64,000 nucleotides of DNA from contig JAEILR010000020.1 of NCBI GenBank assembly GCA_016109435.1, positions 248,001-312,000 on the forward strand, read 5' to 3'. Below are positions 15,452 to 25,482 of the stretch, one piece after another (the stretch's first letter is position 1; every line of letters starts with the position of its first letter). The translations under genes and the position numbers were made by a program. A model generated the notes under the pieces. That model ran no database searches. It saw only the letters and a list, made by a program, of their open reading frames with translations, and was not told the DNA's origin. Source of the stretch: Methanomassiliicoccus sp. Its GTDB lineage: Archaea; Thermoplasmatota; Thermoplasmata; Methanomassiliicoccales; Methanomassiliicoccaceae.

Positions 15452-16225
15452 TCAGCTCTTCCCACAGGCCGGACAGTTCTCGGCCGGGGATATAGATATG
15501 GTGTCCCAGCTGTTGTACTGAAGGTCGCCGATCAGCAGGCTGGAGCGCAACGGTTCGCCGACCCCTGTCAGCAGCTTGATGGCCTCCGCCGCCTGGAGGC
15601 AGCCGAAGACCCCGGCCACCGGGCCGAGGATGGGGAACACCGCTGTCTTGGGCGGAGCGGACGGAAGGAGGCAGCGCAGGCAGGGCGTCCGGCCCTTCTC
15701 CACCACCGTGAGCTGGCCGCGAAGCCCCTCCACCGCCGCATGCACCAGGGGGGTGGACGACCTCAGCGCGTGATCGTTCAGGACGAACCGTGGAGGATAG
15801 CTGTCCAGGCAGTCCAGCAGGACGTCCGCGTCCCGGAACACCTCCTCGATGTTCTTCTCGGTCACCTCCACCGTCCTTGCCTCCACCTCGATGCCGGGGT
15901 TCAGTCGCCGGAGCTTCCAGGCCGCCGATTCCGGCTTCGGCCGGACGTGAACGTCCTCGTCCCAGTGCAGGATCTGGCGGTTGAGATTGGTATCGTCAGG
16001 GGTCTGAGGATCGGCCAGGACCAGCCTGCCGATCCCTGCCGCGGCCAGGTAGGTCGCGGCCGGGCTGCCCAGCCCGCCCACTCCCATTATGCCCACGGTG
16101 CTGCCGGACAGCCGGCGCTGCCCCTCCTCCCCAAAGCCGGGGATGATCATCTGCCGGACATAGCGGTCCATCGAGGACATGCGGAGCGGGGAACGCCTAC
16201 GTGCCTCTTCATCCTGCCGGTCCAT
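15452..16225 (-). CDS. ThiF/MoeB/HesA-family E1-like adenylyltransferase
   Basis: 257 aa; a shorter start at 16180 (MSSMDRYVRQM) is equally plausible because family members begin near RYxRQ. Features are the ATP-binding GVGGLGSPAATYLAAAG, LADPQTPDDTNLNRQ (the Asn-Arg-Gln of E1 enzymes), LLDCLDSYPPRFVLND, and the two zinc pairs CLRC and CPAC. It would adenylate the C-terminal Gly of a ubiquitin-like sulfur carrier (MoaD, ThiS or SAMP). No catalytic Cys loop is obvious between residues 170 and 190, as in many archaeal UbaA/MoeB variants. Confidence 0.88.
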   Translation of the reverse strand: MDRQDEEARRRSPLRMSSMDRYVRQMIIPGFGEEGQRRLSGSTVGIMGVGGLGSPAATYLAAAGIGRLVLADPQTPDDTNLNRQILHWDEDVHVRPKPESAAWKLRRLNPGIEVEARTVEVTEKNIEEVFRDADVLLDCLDSYPPRFVLNDHALRSSTPLVHAAVEGLRGQLTVVEKGRTPCLRCLLPSAPPKTAVFPILGPVAGVFGCLQAAEAIKLLTGVGEPLRSSLLIGDLQYNSWDTISISPAENCPACGKS

Positions 16226-16282
16226 CTTCCATATGCCCGATTAATATTATACCGGAAATAAGCATTCCATCACAGGTCTGCA

Positions 16283-17206
16283 ATGGTCGAGAGCGTCATC
16301 ACGGTCAGCAAGCTCGTGAAGAAGTACGGTGACTTTACCGCGGTCGATGGCATCGACTTCGAGGTGCACCGGGGGGAGGTGTTCTCCATCCTCGGTCCCA
16401 ACGGGGCGGGCAAGACGACCACGGTGGAGATCATCGAGTGCCTCAAGACCAAGACCTCCGGGGAGGTCAGCATCCTGGGGATGGACATCGGCAGGGCGAC
16501 CCGGGACATCAAGAAGAGGATCGGGGTGCTGCCCCAGGACTTCAACGCCTTCGACCTGCTGACGGTGAAGGAGAACATCGAGTACTTCGGGGGGATGTTC
16601 CGCGAGCATCTGCCGGCCGAGGACCTCATCACCCTGGTCGACCTCAAGGATAAGCGGGACGAATACTTCAAGAACCTCTCCGGGGGACTGAAGCAGCGGG
16701 TCGGGGTGGCCATATCGATGGTCAACGATCCGGACATCATCTTCCTGGACGAGCCGACCACTGGCCTCGACCCCAAGGCCCGGAGAGAGGTCTGGGAGGT
16801 GGTCAAGGGCCTGAAGGAGAAGGGCAAGACCATCATTCTCACCACCCACTACATGGAGGAGGCCGAGGTGCTCTCCGACCGCGTGGCCATCATGGACGGC
16901 GGCCGTTTCATCGCCATCGGCAGCCCCAAGGACATCATCGACCGTTACGGCACCGGCACGGTCCTCATGGTGCGGGGCGGGGGAGCGTCAGCATACGAGA
17001 AGCTGAAGACCATCTCTTCCCGCGTGGAGCGCAAGGGGGAGGACGTGGTGGTCCGTGTGGACCGCAAGGAGGTACTGCCGGAGGTGGTGAAGGTCCTGGA
17101 GAGCAGCGGCTCGTTCTATGAGGAACTGCAGCTGCGCCGGTCGACGCTGGAGGACGTGTTCCTGTCCCTCACCGGCCGGCGGCTGGGCGAGGGGGAGGTG
17201 GACTGA
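16283..17206 (+). CDS. ABC-2 transporter ATP-binding protein (system 1)
   Basis: 307 aa. Walker A is LGPNGAGKTTT (residues about 37-47), the signature LSGGLKQRVG, Walker B IIFLDEPTTGLDP, and the switch His is in ILTTHYMEEAE. The C-terminal 90-residue extension is typical of DrrA/CcmA-like exporter ATPases. The permease gene starts 2 nt after the stop. This is probably an efflux pump or lipid/drug exporter; the substrate is unknown. The promoter region shared with the divergent E1 gene contains gattaatattatacc. Confidence 0.92.
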   Translation: MVESVITVSKLVKKYGDFTAVDGIDFEVHRGEVFSILGPNGAGKTTTVEIIECLKTKTSGEVSILGMDIGRATRDIKKRIGVLPQDFNAFDLLTVKENIEYFGGMFREHLPAEDLITLVDLKDKRDEYFKNLSGGLKQRVGVAISMVNDPDIIFLDEPTTGLDPKARREVWEVVKGLKEKGKTIILTTHYMEEAEVLSDRVAIMDGGRFIAIGSPKDIIDRYGTGTVLMVRGGGASAYEKLKTISSRVERKGEDVVVRVDRKEVLPEVVKVLESSGSFYEELQLRRSTLEDVFLSLTGRRLGEGEVD

Positions 17207-17207
17207 G

Positions 17208-18314
17208 ATGAGGTCGGGCCACAGGATATGGATAAATTTCGTTGCCCAGGCCAAGATGTTCTTCCGCAGCATCGGCTCGGTGTTCTGGACGGTGGCGTTC
17301 CCGGTGCTGCTGATACTGCTGTTCGGGGCCATCTTCAGCGGCTCCGGCTCGGCCACTTACACCCTGTATGTGCAGGACCTCGACAGCTCCGAAGCCTCGG
17401 CGATGTACATCCACGGGCTCAACGAGACCAAGGTGCTGAACCTCATCATGGTGGGACCGGAAGTGGATGCGACCTCGTACATCAAAGACAACTCCATCGC
17501 CACCTTCCTCATCATACCTGAAGGGTTCCACAACGCGTTCGCTCCCGAACCATTTCAGCAGAACACTTCAGTGGAGCTGAGGATGGATAATTCCAGCAGC
17601 TCCGCCATGGCCGTGGCCTCGGTGGTCAACGCGGTCACCCAAAGCGTCAACCTGGGACTGGCCAACGGATCTATGCTGATCAGCACCGACCTGCAGGGGA
17701 TATCCGCCAACAACCAATACACCTACATCGACTTCTTCCTGCCCGGGGTCATCGGCCTTACCGCCATGACCTCCACGGTCAACTGGATGGTGGGCCTGCA
17801 GACCCGCTACCGCTCCAACGGCATCTTCAAGAAGCTGGCCACCACCCCCATAACCCAGCTGGAGTGGCTGGTGTCGCTGATGATCTGGCAGGTCATTACC
17901 GTGTTCATGTCGGTGGCCATCATCCTGATCGTGGGCATCCTGGCGTTCGACGTGCATCTGACCCTGGACCTCCTGTCCATCGCCATCATCATCTTGACCA
18001 GCGCGATGTTCTCGGCCCTGGGTCTGATCATCGCCAGGTTCGTCAAGGAGGAGGAGACGGCAGGGGCCGCGGCCGGCGCCATCACCTTCCCCATGATGTT
18101 CCTGGGCGGTTCCTTCTTCCCCCTGGAGTCCATGCCCGATTACCTGCAGGCCATCGCCAAGGTGATGCCCCTGACCTATGTCAACAACGGGCTCAGGGAC
18201 GCCATGATCTACGGCAACTCGTCCGGGGCGTTCTACAACCTGATGATCGTGGCCGTGCTGACCGCGGTGTTCGTCATCGTCGGGGTGGCCATCTCCACCT
18301 GGAAGCAGGACTGA
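17208..18314 (+). CDS. ABC-2 type permease (system 1)
   Basis: 368 aa from ATG at 17208, right after the ATPase stop. There is one N-terminal helix (about 25-45), a 150-residue extracytoplasmic domain with several N-glycosylation-like NxS/T sites (NET, NTS, NSSS), then five to six C-terminal helices. The ABC2_membrane signature is FLGGSFFPLESMPDYLQAI, with MPLTYVNNGLRD. It pairs with the upstream ATPase as a half-transporter dimer exporting an unknown substrate. Confidence 0.9.
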   Translation: MRSGHRIWINFVAQAKMFFRSIGSVFWTVAFPVLLILLFGAIFSGSGSATYTLYVQDLDSSEASAMYIHGLNETKVLNLIMVGPEVDATSYIKDNSIATFLIIPEGFHNAFAPEPFQQNTSVELRMDNSSSSAMAVASVVNAVTQSVNLGLANGSMLISTDLQGISANNQYTYIDFFLPGVIGLTAMTSTVNWMVGLQTRYRSNGIFKKLATTPITQLEWLVSLMIWQVITVFMSVAIILIVGILAFDVHLTLDLLSIAIIILTSAMFSALGLIIARFVKEEETAGAAAGAITFPMMFLGGSFFPLESMPDYLQAIAKVMPLTYVNNGLRDAMIYGNSSGAFYNLMIVAVLTAVFVIVGVAISTWKQD

Positions 18315-18367
18315 GGGGCGGGCTCCATCGAAGGTCCCGGTGGGAGCGAGGCCCGCGTCCCCCTTCC

Positions 18368-19386
18368 TCATTTCCAGCGCACCAGTATCTGCTCCCTCTG
18401 GAAGGTCTTCAGGCAGACCAGGACGATACCCACGTCGACCAGTAAGACCACCGCTGCCAGCGCCAGCATGATGACCCATCCCAGAGTGAACAGGCCGGAC
18501 AGGGCGACGACAAAGAACACCACCACCGGCAGAACGATAAGCGAGCCTATCTGCTGGGAGGCCCGCACATCGCTCACCTTGGACGACACCACGACGTTGA
18601 GGGCGATGCTCATGACGCAGAACAGCGGAGCGATCAGGAACACCCCTATCATCCACACCGGGTCCGGCAGGGGCGCGTAGCCCAGCGGTCCTTCGGTCAG
18701 GAAGTTTACGATGATGGCGAAGGGGATGAACGACAGCCAGGTGGCCAGCATGCACGGGATAAAGATCGACAGCGACTTGCCCAGGAGAAGCTCGGCGTCC
18801 GTGGTAGGAGTGGCCAGCAGGGGCTCCAGGCTCCGGTTGATCTTCTCTCCCACGAAGGAGTACGAGGCCATCACCGTAGGCAGGACCACCGGGATCATGA
18901 TGAAGAACAGCAGCAGGAAGTTGATGAACTGCAGGAGGAATGTCTGGTCCGCGTTGTCGCCGCCGAGGTCCACGCCGGAGAACATCGAACCGAAGGTCGA
19001 GAGGCCGATGTAGTTGGACGAGAACATCGCCGAACCGTTGAGCGTCGAATTGCCCACGAAGGAATCGCGCACCAGGCAGTTGGTCAGGTTCGACGCTTCG
19101 AACCTGCAGTTGGCGGCCACCGCGTCAGTGAGTTCGCATCTAAGGAACGTTGCGTTGGAATACGTACCGCCGGTCACGACCTGGTCCACGAACACGGTGA
19201 CGTCGGTCGGGTTCCCCACGTCCAGGGGCTGGTCCCCGGACAGGCTCATGGTGACCGGGGCCAGATATATGGCCGGCAGCACGACCGCCAGTAGCAGGGG
19301 CATCAGCAGAACGGAGTACATGACGTACTTGTTGGTGCGGAACTCGGAGAGGTCCTTGCGGGCCACAACCCACAGCTTATCCCATC

Positions 19387-19390
<4 letters not shown>
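18368..19390 (-). CDS. ABC-2 type permease with pentapeptide-repeat insert (system 2)
   Basis: 340 aa. The start is TTG at 19390, overlapping the stop of the ATPase gene (TTGA) behind a gggggaaa ribosome site. TM1 is at residues about 25-46 and five to six helices follow from about 152 to the end, in the ABC-2/NatB style (PVVLPTVMASYSFVGEKINRSLEPLLATP). The loop between TM1 and the rest holds about a dozen tandem five-residue repeats, residues 80-142. The C-terminus is basic (REQILVRWK). It forms an exporter with the adjacent ATPase; the substrate is unknown. Confidence 0.88.
18965..19153 (-). other. Pentapeptide-repeat (right-handed beta-helix) segment within the permease
   Basis: Residues 80-142 of the permease. 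Reading every fifth residue, position i is F, L, A, F, L, V, V, L, M, Y, T, F, L and position i-2 is A, C, A, C, S, C, S, S, S, S, L, S, V. This is the hydrophobic-centre plus small-residue pattern of pentapeptide-repeat proteins. The stretch begins ATFLRCELTDAV and lies in the predicted extracytoplasmic loop. Confidence 0.8.
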
Positions 19391-20310
<920 letters not shown>

Positions 20311-20501
20311 CAGATCCCCTCCGTCCCGGCGTTGACGATCTTGCGGCCCAGAACAGGAGAGCGTACCATGCGTTCGATCTCGCCGTTATGGCGTGGGAAG
20401 GTCCTCGACGCGGACATCCTGACCTAATCGGAGAGAGATATTAAAAGGAGATATCCCTCGATAGTCTTTTTTCAGAAGTCAGGTAGGTCGAGGAACGGGC
20501 C
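20311..20501. other. Intergenic region with probable terminator and promoter
   Basis: 191 bases. The side next to the PRC-barrel stop has a T-rich run (agtctttttt, about 20463-20472), read on the plus strand. The side next to the ATPase has an AT-rich gatattaaaagg (about 20434-20445) that can serve as a minus-strand TATA element. No convincing ORF. Confidence 0.4.
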
Positions 20502-21125
20502 TCAGAACGAGGGGCCGGTCTGGCCGGAGGACCCCTGACCTCCCAGGGGAACGGGAGAGGACCCGGAGTTCAGGGCGGCCCTCAGCTCGTCGACGGATAT
20601 GGAAAGGATGACCATCTCGCCTATGGCCTCCACGTCCCTGGTCCGGATCGGGATGAGGGACGAGGCCATGAAGGTGCGTTGAAGCGACAGTCGGTCCATG
20701 GCATCGCGGTCCAGCTTTACCTGGATGTAGGGTATGGACCATTCGGTCTCGGTGTCCACGAACACGTTGTCGACGTTCCCCAGGAAGGTGGCGTTGGAGC
20801 AGATGACCCTCATGCCCATGAACTTCCCGGCGGGGATGAGGTGCTCGCCCTCCGGCTCCAGGATCTCGCCGAGAGCGGACACCGGGCGGCGCATTATGAC
20901 CGCGTCGGATACGGACTGCAGCTCGGTGGTCTTGACATAGATCTTGTTGACCCCGAAGAAGCGGCGCTTGCTGCCCACAGCCTCCTCCATGCCCCGTCGC
21001 AGGCCGATCTTGAGGGCCTTCAGCTTCCATGCCTTGAGGTCCATCCCCACCCCCTCGATGGTACCGATGACCTTGGCATCCGAGCTGATGAGCTCCAACC
21101 CTATGATCTCTTCAAGACCGAGCAT
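20502..21125 (-). CDS. Double PRC-barrel domain protein
   Basis: 207 aa. Two PRC-barrel-like modules: residues about 5-75 (IIGLELISSDAKVIGTIEGVGMD...KIYVKTTEL) and about 100-165 (GKFMGMRVICSNATFLGNVDNVFVD). A low-complexity Gly/Ser/Pro tail follows (GQGSSGQTGPSF). Archaeal PRC-barrel proteins are linked to RNA metabolism and cell division (CdpB-type proteins), but this protein cannot be assigned further. A smaller PRC-barrel protein is at 31610. Confidence 0.75.
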   Translation of the reverse strand: MLGLEEIIGLELISSDAKVIGTIEGVGMDLKAWKLKALKIGLRRGMEEAVGSKRRFFGVNKIYVKTTELQSVSDAVIMRRPVSALGEILEPEGEHLIPAGKFMGMRVICSNATFLGNVDNVFVDTETEWSIPYIQVKLDRDAMDRLSLQRTFMASSLIPIRTRDVEAIGEMVILSISVDELRAALNSGSSPVPLGGQGSSGQTGPSF

Positions 21126-21184
21126 CGTGGCGGATACGGCACACCACCTTTAAATTAATTTCACCGCCCCGATGATAGGCTTCC

Positions 21185-22807
21185 CTAGCGACACACCGTG
21201 CGGCTCTGCTCCCGCAGGAACTGCTGAAGATAGTGGACGGAACCGGTGCCCTTGCCGGTGGAGCCGGACGACTTCCAGCCGGTGAACGCCTGCCCGCCGA
21301 CCATGGCGCCGGTGGACCCTCCCCGCTGACGGTTGGCGTACACCACCCCGAACTCGATGTTGTCGAAGAAGTACTTCATCTCCACGCGGTTCTGGGTGAA
21401 TATCCCGGCGGTGAGGCCGAACTCGGTGGCATTGGCCCGCTGCAGTGCCTCCGGAAGCGTGGAATATCGCTGGGCGCACAGGATGGGAACGAACAGCTCC
21501 CTACGGACGAGCTCATGCTCCTCCGGGAGACCGGTGACGATCGTCGGCCGGGCATAGTGCCCGCGGGCCAGATCACCTCCGTCGGCCCTCTCGCCGCCCG
21601 TGAGCACCCGGCCGTCCTTCCTTGCCGCCTCCGACCACCTCAGGTAGTTGTCCAGAGCGGTCTTGGTGATGACCGGGCCCATGAAGGTGTCCCGCTCGAA
21701 GGGGTCGCCCACCACCAGCCCGTCGGCCAGCTCGACCATCTTGTCGAGCAGCGGCTCGAAGATCGTCTCGTGAGCGTACAGCCTGGAGCAGGCCGAGCAC
21801 TTCTGTCCGGAATAGCCGAAGGCCGAGGCGATGACCCCCCGGGCGGCGGCGTCCAGGTCCGCCTCCTGGGTGACGATGATGGGATTCTTGCTGCCCATCT
21901 CGGCGATTACCGGCCGTTGCCTCCAGGGTTGCGAGGTCATGATGTCCAGCCCCACCTGCAGCGAGCCGGTGAACACCACGCCGTCGATAAGAGGGTGGTG
22001 GGCCAGGGTCCCCCCGACCTCCGACCCCGGGCCGGATACCATATTGATGACCCCGTCCGGTATGCCCGCCCTATACATGATCTCGTAGAACATCTGCACC
22101 GGCAGGGGGGCGGTGGAGGAGGGCTTCATGACCACGGTGTTGCCGGTGAGCAGCGCTCCGGTGGTCATCCCCACGGTGATCGCCAGGGGAAAGTTGAACG
22201 GGCAGATAACTGCCCACGCCCCGTACGGGCGGAGGGACACGGTGACCTCCTCCTCGGGATAGGGGGGATCGCTGACCCGCTCGAAGCCGTTGCTGCGGCG
22301 CATCTCTCCGCAGTAGTACGCAATGAAGTCGAGGGCCTCGTCCACGTCGGCCATGGCCTCGTACCGGTTCTTGCCGTTATCGAGGGTGATGGCCGCGGCC
22401 AGCTCATACTTGCTCCTCCTCATCAGGTCGGCGGCCTTCTCGAAGATGTGAACGCGCTCTCCCCAATCCTCCCTGGACCACGTCCTGAACGCCTCCCTCG
22501 AGGACCGCACCGCCTCGTCGGCGTCATCCGCGGTCCCGTTCTGGAACAGACCGACCACGATCTCCTCGTCCCCCGGGCTGAGGTCGTGGAACTGCCTCTC
22601 GGAGAGACGGGGCTTACCATCTATGTGATTCGGATAGTCCGTCTCCACCTCCTGGACCTGGGCCAACAGGCGTTCGGCCGCCCGTTCGTAACCGCTGTGG
22701 AAGCTCTCTCCATCCCCCTGCATGGCCAGCCGCTGGTAGGTATCCTCGTTCCGGAAGGTCACGGTGATCAACCTCTCATCAAAGGATGGCACCCCCGGAT
22801 ATATCAT
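21185..22807 (-). CDS. Aldehyde dehydrogenase, probable 1-pyrroline-5-carboxylate dehydrogenase
   Basis: 540 aa, the usual length for P5CDH. It oxidises glutamate-gamma-semialdehyde (P5C) to glutamate with NAD(P). The catalytic Cys lies in FGYSGQKCSACSRLY and the general-base Glu in VIAEMGSKNP. NAD-binding parts include CPFNFPLAI and FTGSLQVG, and GQAFTGWKSSGSTGKG closes the active site. The extended N-terminal region with YPNHIDGK resembles the RocA/PutA branch. There is no proline dehydrogenase gene nearby, so the physiological substrate could also be another semialdehyde. Confidence 0.85.
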   Translation of the reverse strand: MIYPGVPSFDERLITVTFRNEDTYQRLAMQGDGESFHSGYERAAERLLAQVQEVETDYPNHIDGKPRLSERQFHDLSPGDEEIVVGLFQNGTADDADEAVRSSREAFRTWSREDWGERVHIFEKAADLMRRSKYELAAAITLDNGKNRYEAMADVDEALDFIAYYCGEMRRSNGFERVSDPPYPEEEVTVSLRPYGAWAVICPFNFPLAITVGMTTGALLTGNTVVMKPSSTAPLPVQMFYEIMYRAGIPDGVINMVSGPGSEVGGTLAHHPLIDGVVFTGSLQVGLDIMTSQPWRQRPVIAEMGSKNPIIVTQEADLDAAARGVIASAFGYSGQKCSACSRLYAHETIFEPLLDKMVELADGLVVGDPFERDTFMGPVITKTALDNYLRWSEAARKDGRVLTGGERADGGDLARGHYARPTIVTGLPEEHELVRRELFVPILCAQRYSTLPEALQRANATEFGLTAGIFTQNRVEMKYFFDNIEFGVVYANRQRGGSTGAMVGGQAFTGWKSSGSTGKGTGSVHYLQQFLREQSRTVCR

Positions 22808-22833
22808 CCCGGCGGTCGGCAGGCTTCACGTCA

Positions 22834-24135
22834 TCACTGGCCGTTCAGAAGCCTGGGACGCCACTCCCTCTCGATAAGGAGGAGATAGATGCCGCTCAGG
22901 ACGATGATGAACAGCCCTGTGACGAACATGATCTCCACCAGGATCATGGGCGTGAAGATAATGCCCAGCGCCACCACCGCCCCTACCAGGGAAAGGAGCA
23001 CCACGACGGATAGTCCGATGATGGTGATGTACGCATGGCCGTCGGTCGCCAGACCGTACAGCATGAACAGGTTGGCCAGGCCGAGGAGCATCATCGCCCC
23101 TCCCAATCCCTGCAGTATGGGAGCTATGAGCTCCTTGTAGGGGTTGGCCGGGAGCAGGATGTTCAGCACGAAGTCGGGAAGGAGGAGGTAAACCGCCACG
23201 ACCGCCCCGGAAAGGGCCAGGGTCATGGCGAAGGAGGTCTTGAGTATGCGGTGGGTCTCCCCCTTCTCGGCGTGGGCCTTGGATATCTTGGGGAACATGA
23301 CCGTGGACACCGCCCCGGGCAGGAACAGGATTATCTTGGCCAGGGAGGACGCGGCGGCATAATAGCTGGCCTGGTCCAGGGGAAGCAGGGCAGTGGCGAT
23401 GATGACATCGACCTGAGTAAGGATGGTGAATCCCAGGATGGCTACCGTCGCCGGGACCGTGAACCGCCAAATCTCCTTGGCCTCCACCACCTTGGGCTTG
23501 ATGAAGAAATATCTCCGGACCAGGAAGAAGGATATCGCGGTGGAGAAGGCGATCCCGATGATGACCCCGCCCAAGGCCCCGGCCACTCCCAGCCCCAAGA
23601 CCACCATGCCCACTCCCAGGGTGAGCTTGAGGACGAAGTTGCCTACGGTCATGGTGCCGAAGGCGGTGAACCTCTGGAGGGCCTGCAGCGTTCCCTGGCC
23701 GACAGGCGACACCAGGGAGATGAAGACCCCAATGGCGAGCAGGAATATGAGCAGGTTGGACGAGATGGCGAAGGTCTCGCCCACCCCCGGGACCAGCAGG
23801 ACCACCGTGACGATGATGGAAAGGGCCACGCCGGCGATGGAGGTGAACTTCAGTATCCTCTTCATCAACCAGGCCACGATGTTGTCCTCGCCCAGGGCGT
23901 TGTACTTGGACACGTATCGAATGATAACGTTCTGTACCGCGCTGGACGGAACGGTGACGATGTAAAGTATCGCCAGAAGGGTGTTCAGTTCGGCCAGGTC
24001 AAGGGGGATCAGGTTCGCCATCATGACCTGATAAAGGAAGTTGCACCCGCCCCCGACCACGGTGGCCACGAGCATTATGAACGCCGGTCCGGCCATCCCC
24101 TCGGCGTTGATGAAGCGGGCGAACTTCTCGAACAT
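22834..24135 (-). CDS. Polysaccharide/lipid-linked oligosaccharide flippase (MVF superfamily)
   Basis: 433 aa with about twelve hydrophobic helices and the oligosaccharide-flippase pattern: an N-terminal GPAFIMLVATVVGGGCNFLYQ, later GAVSTVMFPKISKAHAEKG, a signature region of Wzx-like proteins. It probably moves lipid-linked sugars across the cytoplasmic membrane for glycan or S-layer glycosylation. A second member of the superfamily lies at 30101. No glycosyltransferases flank it. Confidence 0.85.
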   Translation of the reverse strand: MFEKFARFINAEGMAGPAFIMLVATVVGGGCNFLYQVMMANLIPLDLAELNTLLAILYIVTVPSSAVQNVIIRYVSKYNALGEDNIVAWLMKRILKFTSIAGVALSIIVTVVLLVPGVGETFAISSNLLIFLLAIGVFISLVSPVGQGTLQALQRFTAFGTMTVGNFVLKLTLGVGMVVLGLGVAGALGGVIIGIAFSTAISFFLVRRYFFIKPKVVEAKEIWRFTVPATVAILGFTILTQVDVIIATALLPLDQASYYAAASSLAKIILFLPGAVSTVMFPKISKAHAEKGETHRILKTSFAMTLALSGAVVAVYLLLPDFVLNILLPANPYKELIAPILQGLGGAMMLLGLANLFMLYGLATDGHAYITIIGLSVVVLLSLVGAVVALGIIFTPMILVEIMFVTGLFIIVLSGIYLLLIEREWRPRLLNGQ

Positions 24136-24370
24136 CGTCGCCCTAGCGATGGCAAACCCTATCTTAATGTTTGCTCAGCTGGAACGGCCCGACCGATGCT
24201 GCGGACCCCCGTTCCCGCCGCCGGTCCCGGGGGACCCGCCGCACAAGCTGTGGTCAAGCTCCATCGCATACATGGCGGCCACCTTCCATTTGCCCGATGG
24301 AGCGGCGGCCAACTGACTAATATGTTGTCTTGAAGAGAGGCGCCCGCCTCAAGAAGGGGCAGGTGAGAAA

Positions 24371-24583
24371 ATGGCAGAGAAGAGCACCCACGAGAAGAAG
24401 TCCGAAGCCGGGAGAAAGGGAGGCGAAGCCTCGCACGAGGGACGAAGTTCCTCGGGCCAGGAGGAGATGGCCTTGCACGAGAAGCGCGTGGAGGCGGGCC
24501 GGGCCGGTGGCGAGGCCCCCCACGAGTGCCGGGGCCGGGAATGCACCCACCCGTCACATAAGAAAGGGTCCAGCAAGGAGTGA
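24371..24583 (+). CDS. KGG-repeat (Con-10/GsiB-like) small stress protein
   Basis: 70 aa, strongly hydrophilic. Two imperfect copies of the KGG motif are visible: EKKSEAGRKGGEASHEG (residues about 8-24) and EKRVEAGRAGGEAPHEC (about 37-53). The tail is Cys/His-bearing (CRGRECTHPSHKKG). KGG/Con-10 proteins are desiccation- and general-stress-related in bacteria and fungi; the role in archaea is inferred. A ggcaggtgagaaa ribosome-binding region precedes the ATG. Confidence 0.75.
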   Translation: MAEKSTHEKKSEAGRKGGEASHEGRSSSGQEEMALHEKRVEAGRAGGEAPHECRGRECTHPSHKKGSSKE

Positions 24584-24819
24584 GACGGCTTAGGACGTTC
24601 CGAGAGGAAGAAACGAGATGAGGGCCCGGTCAGGAACAGTCCGACGATGGGCGAGCATCGTGCGAGGACGGAGCCCGTCCGGTCCGGATCAAACCACTTA
24701 CATTTTCCATCCCCTGCCCCGTACCGTTCGTTATGCGACACATGCCTCCTCGGCCCAAGATCACCGGCATCACCACGATGCGGCCTGAGAGGGACGGACG
24801 ATGACGGCCGGTCCCCAGC
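24584..24819. other. Intergenic region, nothing assigned
   Basis: 236 bases between the KGG protein and the convergent DUF2238-like gene. I see no ORF with protein-like composition and no long inverted repeat. A short AT-rich stretch (cttacattttcc, about 24698) is the only candidate regulatory element. Confidence 0.35.
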
Positions 24820-25482
24820 TTATTTGGACCGTCCGCTCTGTCCCGGAGAGCCGGGGCGGCACGACCCGCATCTCATCGGTCCGTTGCCGGTGATCCCGAA
24901 GGTCCGGTGGCTCGCTTCCTCCATTCGATCGGCCTGAGGGGAAATCGCCAGGGCCGCCAGGGCCGCCCCGATCATGTCAATGGTGAGGTCTATGGCGGTA
25001 TCATTGACGGAATACTGCATGGTGATCCCCATGGTGCCGTCGAAGAAGAACTCCAGCATCTCCCAGAACACTCCCATGCATACCACCGCCATGAATGTGA
25101 ACACAGGGACCATCCGGCAGGGTATGCATGTCCCGGGAAACCACTTGTCGATGGACATCAAGATGAGGGCCGCGATCAGGGACAGGACGAACGCCGCGGC
25201 GATATGGGTGATCTTGTCCCACCAGAACCAGTCGTTGTAAAGGTAGAGGGCTATTCCCCAGGAATGCAGTAGGAGGACAATAGCCGCCGCCAGGGTGATT
25301 GGCCAGGGCAGATCGAACCCCTTGGCCCTGCGCAGCCCCCAGGGCACGGCGATGACGGCCATGCTGAGAACGGCGGTTAACGCGGGGTACAGGCCCGGCC
25401 CGATGGTGACGCTGACCGCCATGGCCAATAACAGACCGATCTCCGCAAGGACGGTGATGGCTTCCTCGTGGGCATCCCTCAT
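24820..25482 (-). CDS. DUF2238/YjdF-like membrane protein
   Basis: 220 aa from ATG at 25482, which overlaps the stop of the upstream gene (ATGA). Six hydrophobic helices. The family-like motifs are YNDWFWWDKITHIAAAFVLS, MGVFWEMLEFFFD and NDTAIDLTIDMIGAALAAL, matching the WDKxxH and D-x-x-x-D pattern of YjdF/DUF2238 proteins. The cytosolic tail has a Cys pair (MRCGSCRPG). Function unknown. It is the third gene of an operon with a universal stress protein and another membrane protein. Confidence 0.75.
   Translation of the reverse strand: MRDAHEEAITVLAEIGLLLAMAVSVTIGPGLYPALTAVLSMAVIAVPWGLRRAKGFDLPWPITLAAAIVLLLHSWGIALYLYNDWFWWDKITHIAAAFVLSLIAALILMSIDKWFPGTCIPCRMVPVFTFMAVVCMGVFWEMLEFFFDGTMGITMQYSVNDTAIDLTIDMIGAALAALAISPQADRMEEASHRTFGITGNGPMRCGSCRPGSPGQSGRSK

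Noticed and set aside
17568-18755. 395-codon minus-strand ORF across the system 1 permease
   Set aside because: It is rich in His, Asp and Gly repeats, typical of antisense frames of membrane proteins, while the plus strand encodes a clear ABC-2 permease.
21233-22888. 551-codon plus-strand ORF antisense to the aldehyde dehydrogenase
   Set aside because: It is long only because of GC-rich codon bias; the minus strand has all catalytic residues of an aldehyde dehydrogenase.
24317-24550. Minus-strand ORF opposite the KGG protein
   Set aside because: The plus strand has two clear KGG motifs and a ribosome site; the minus frame has no features.
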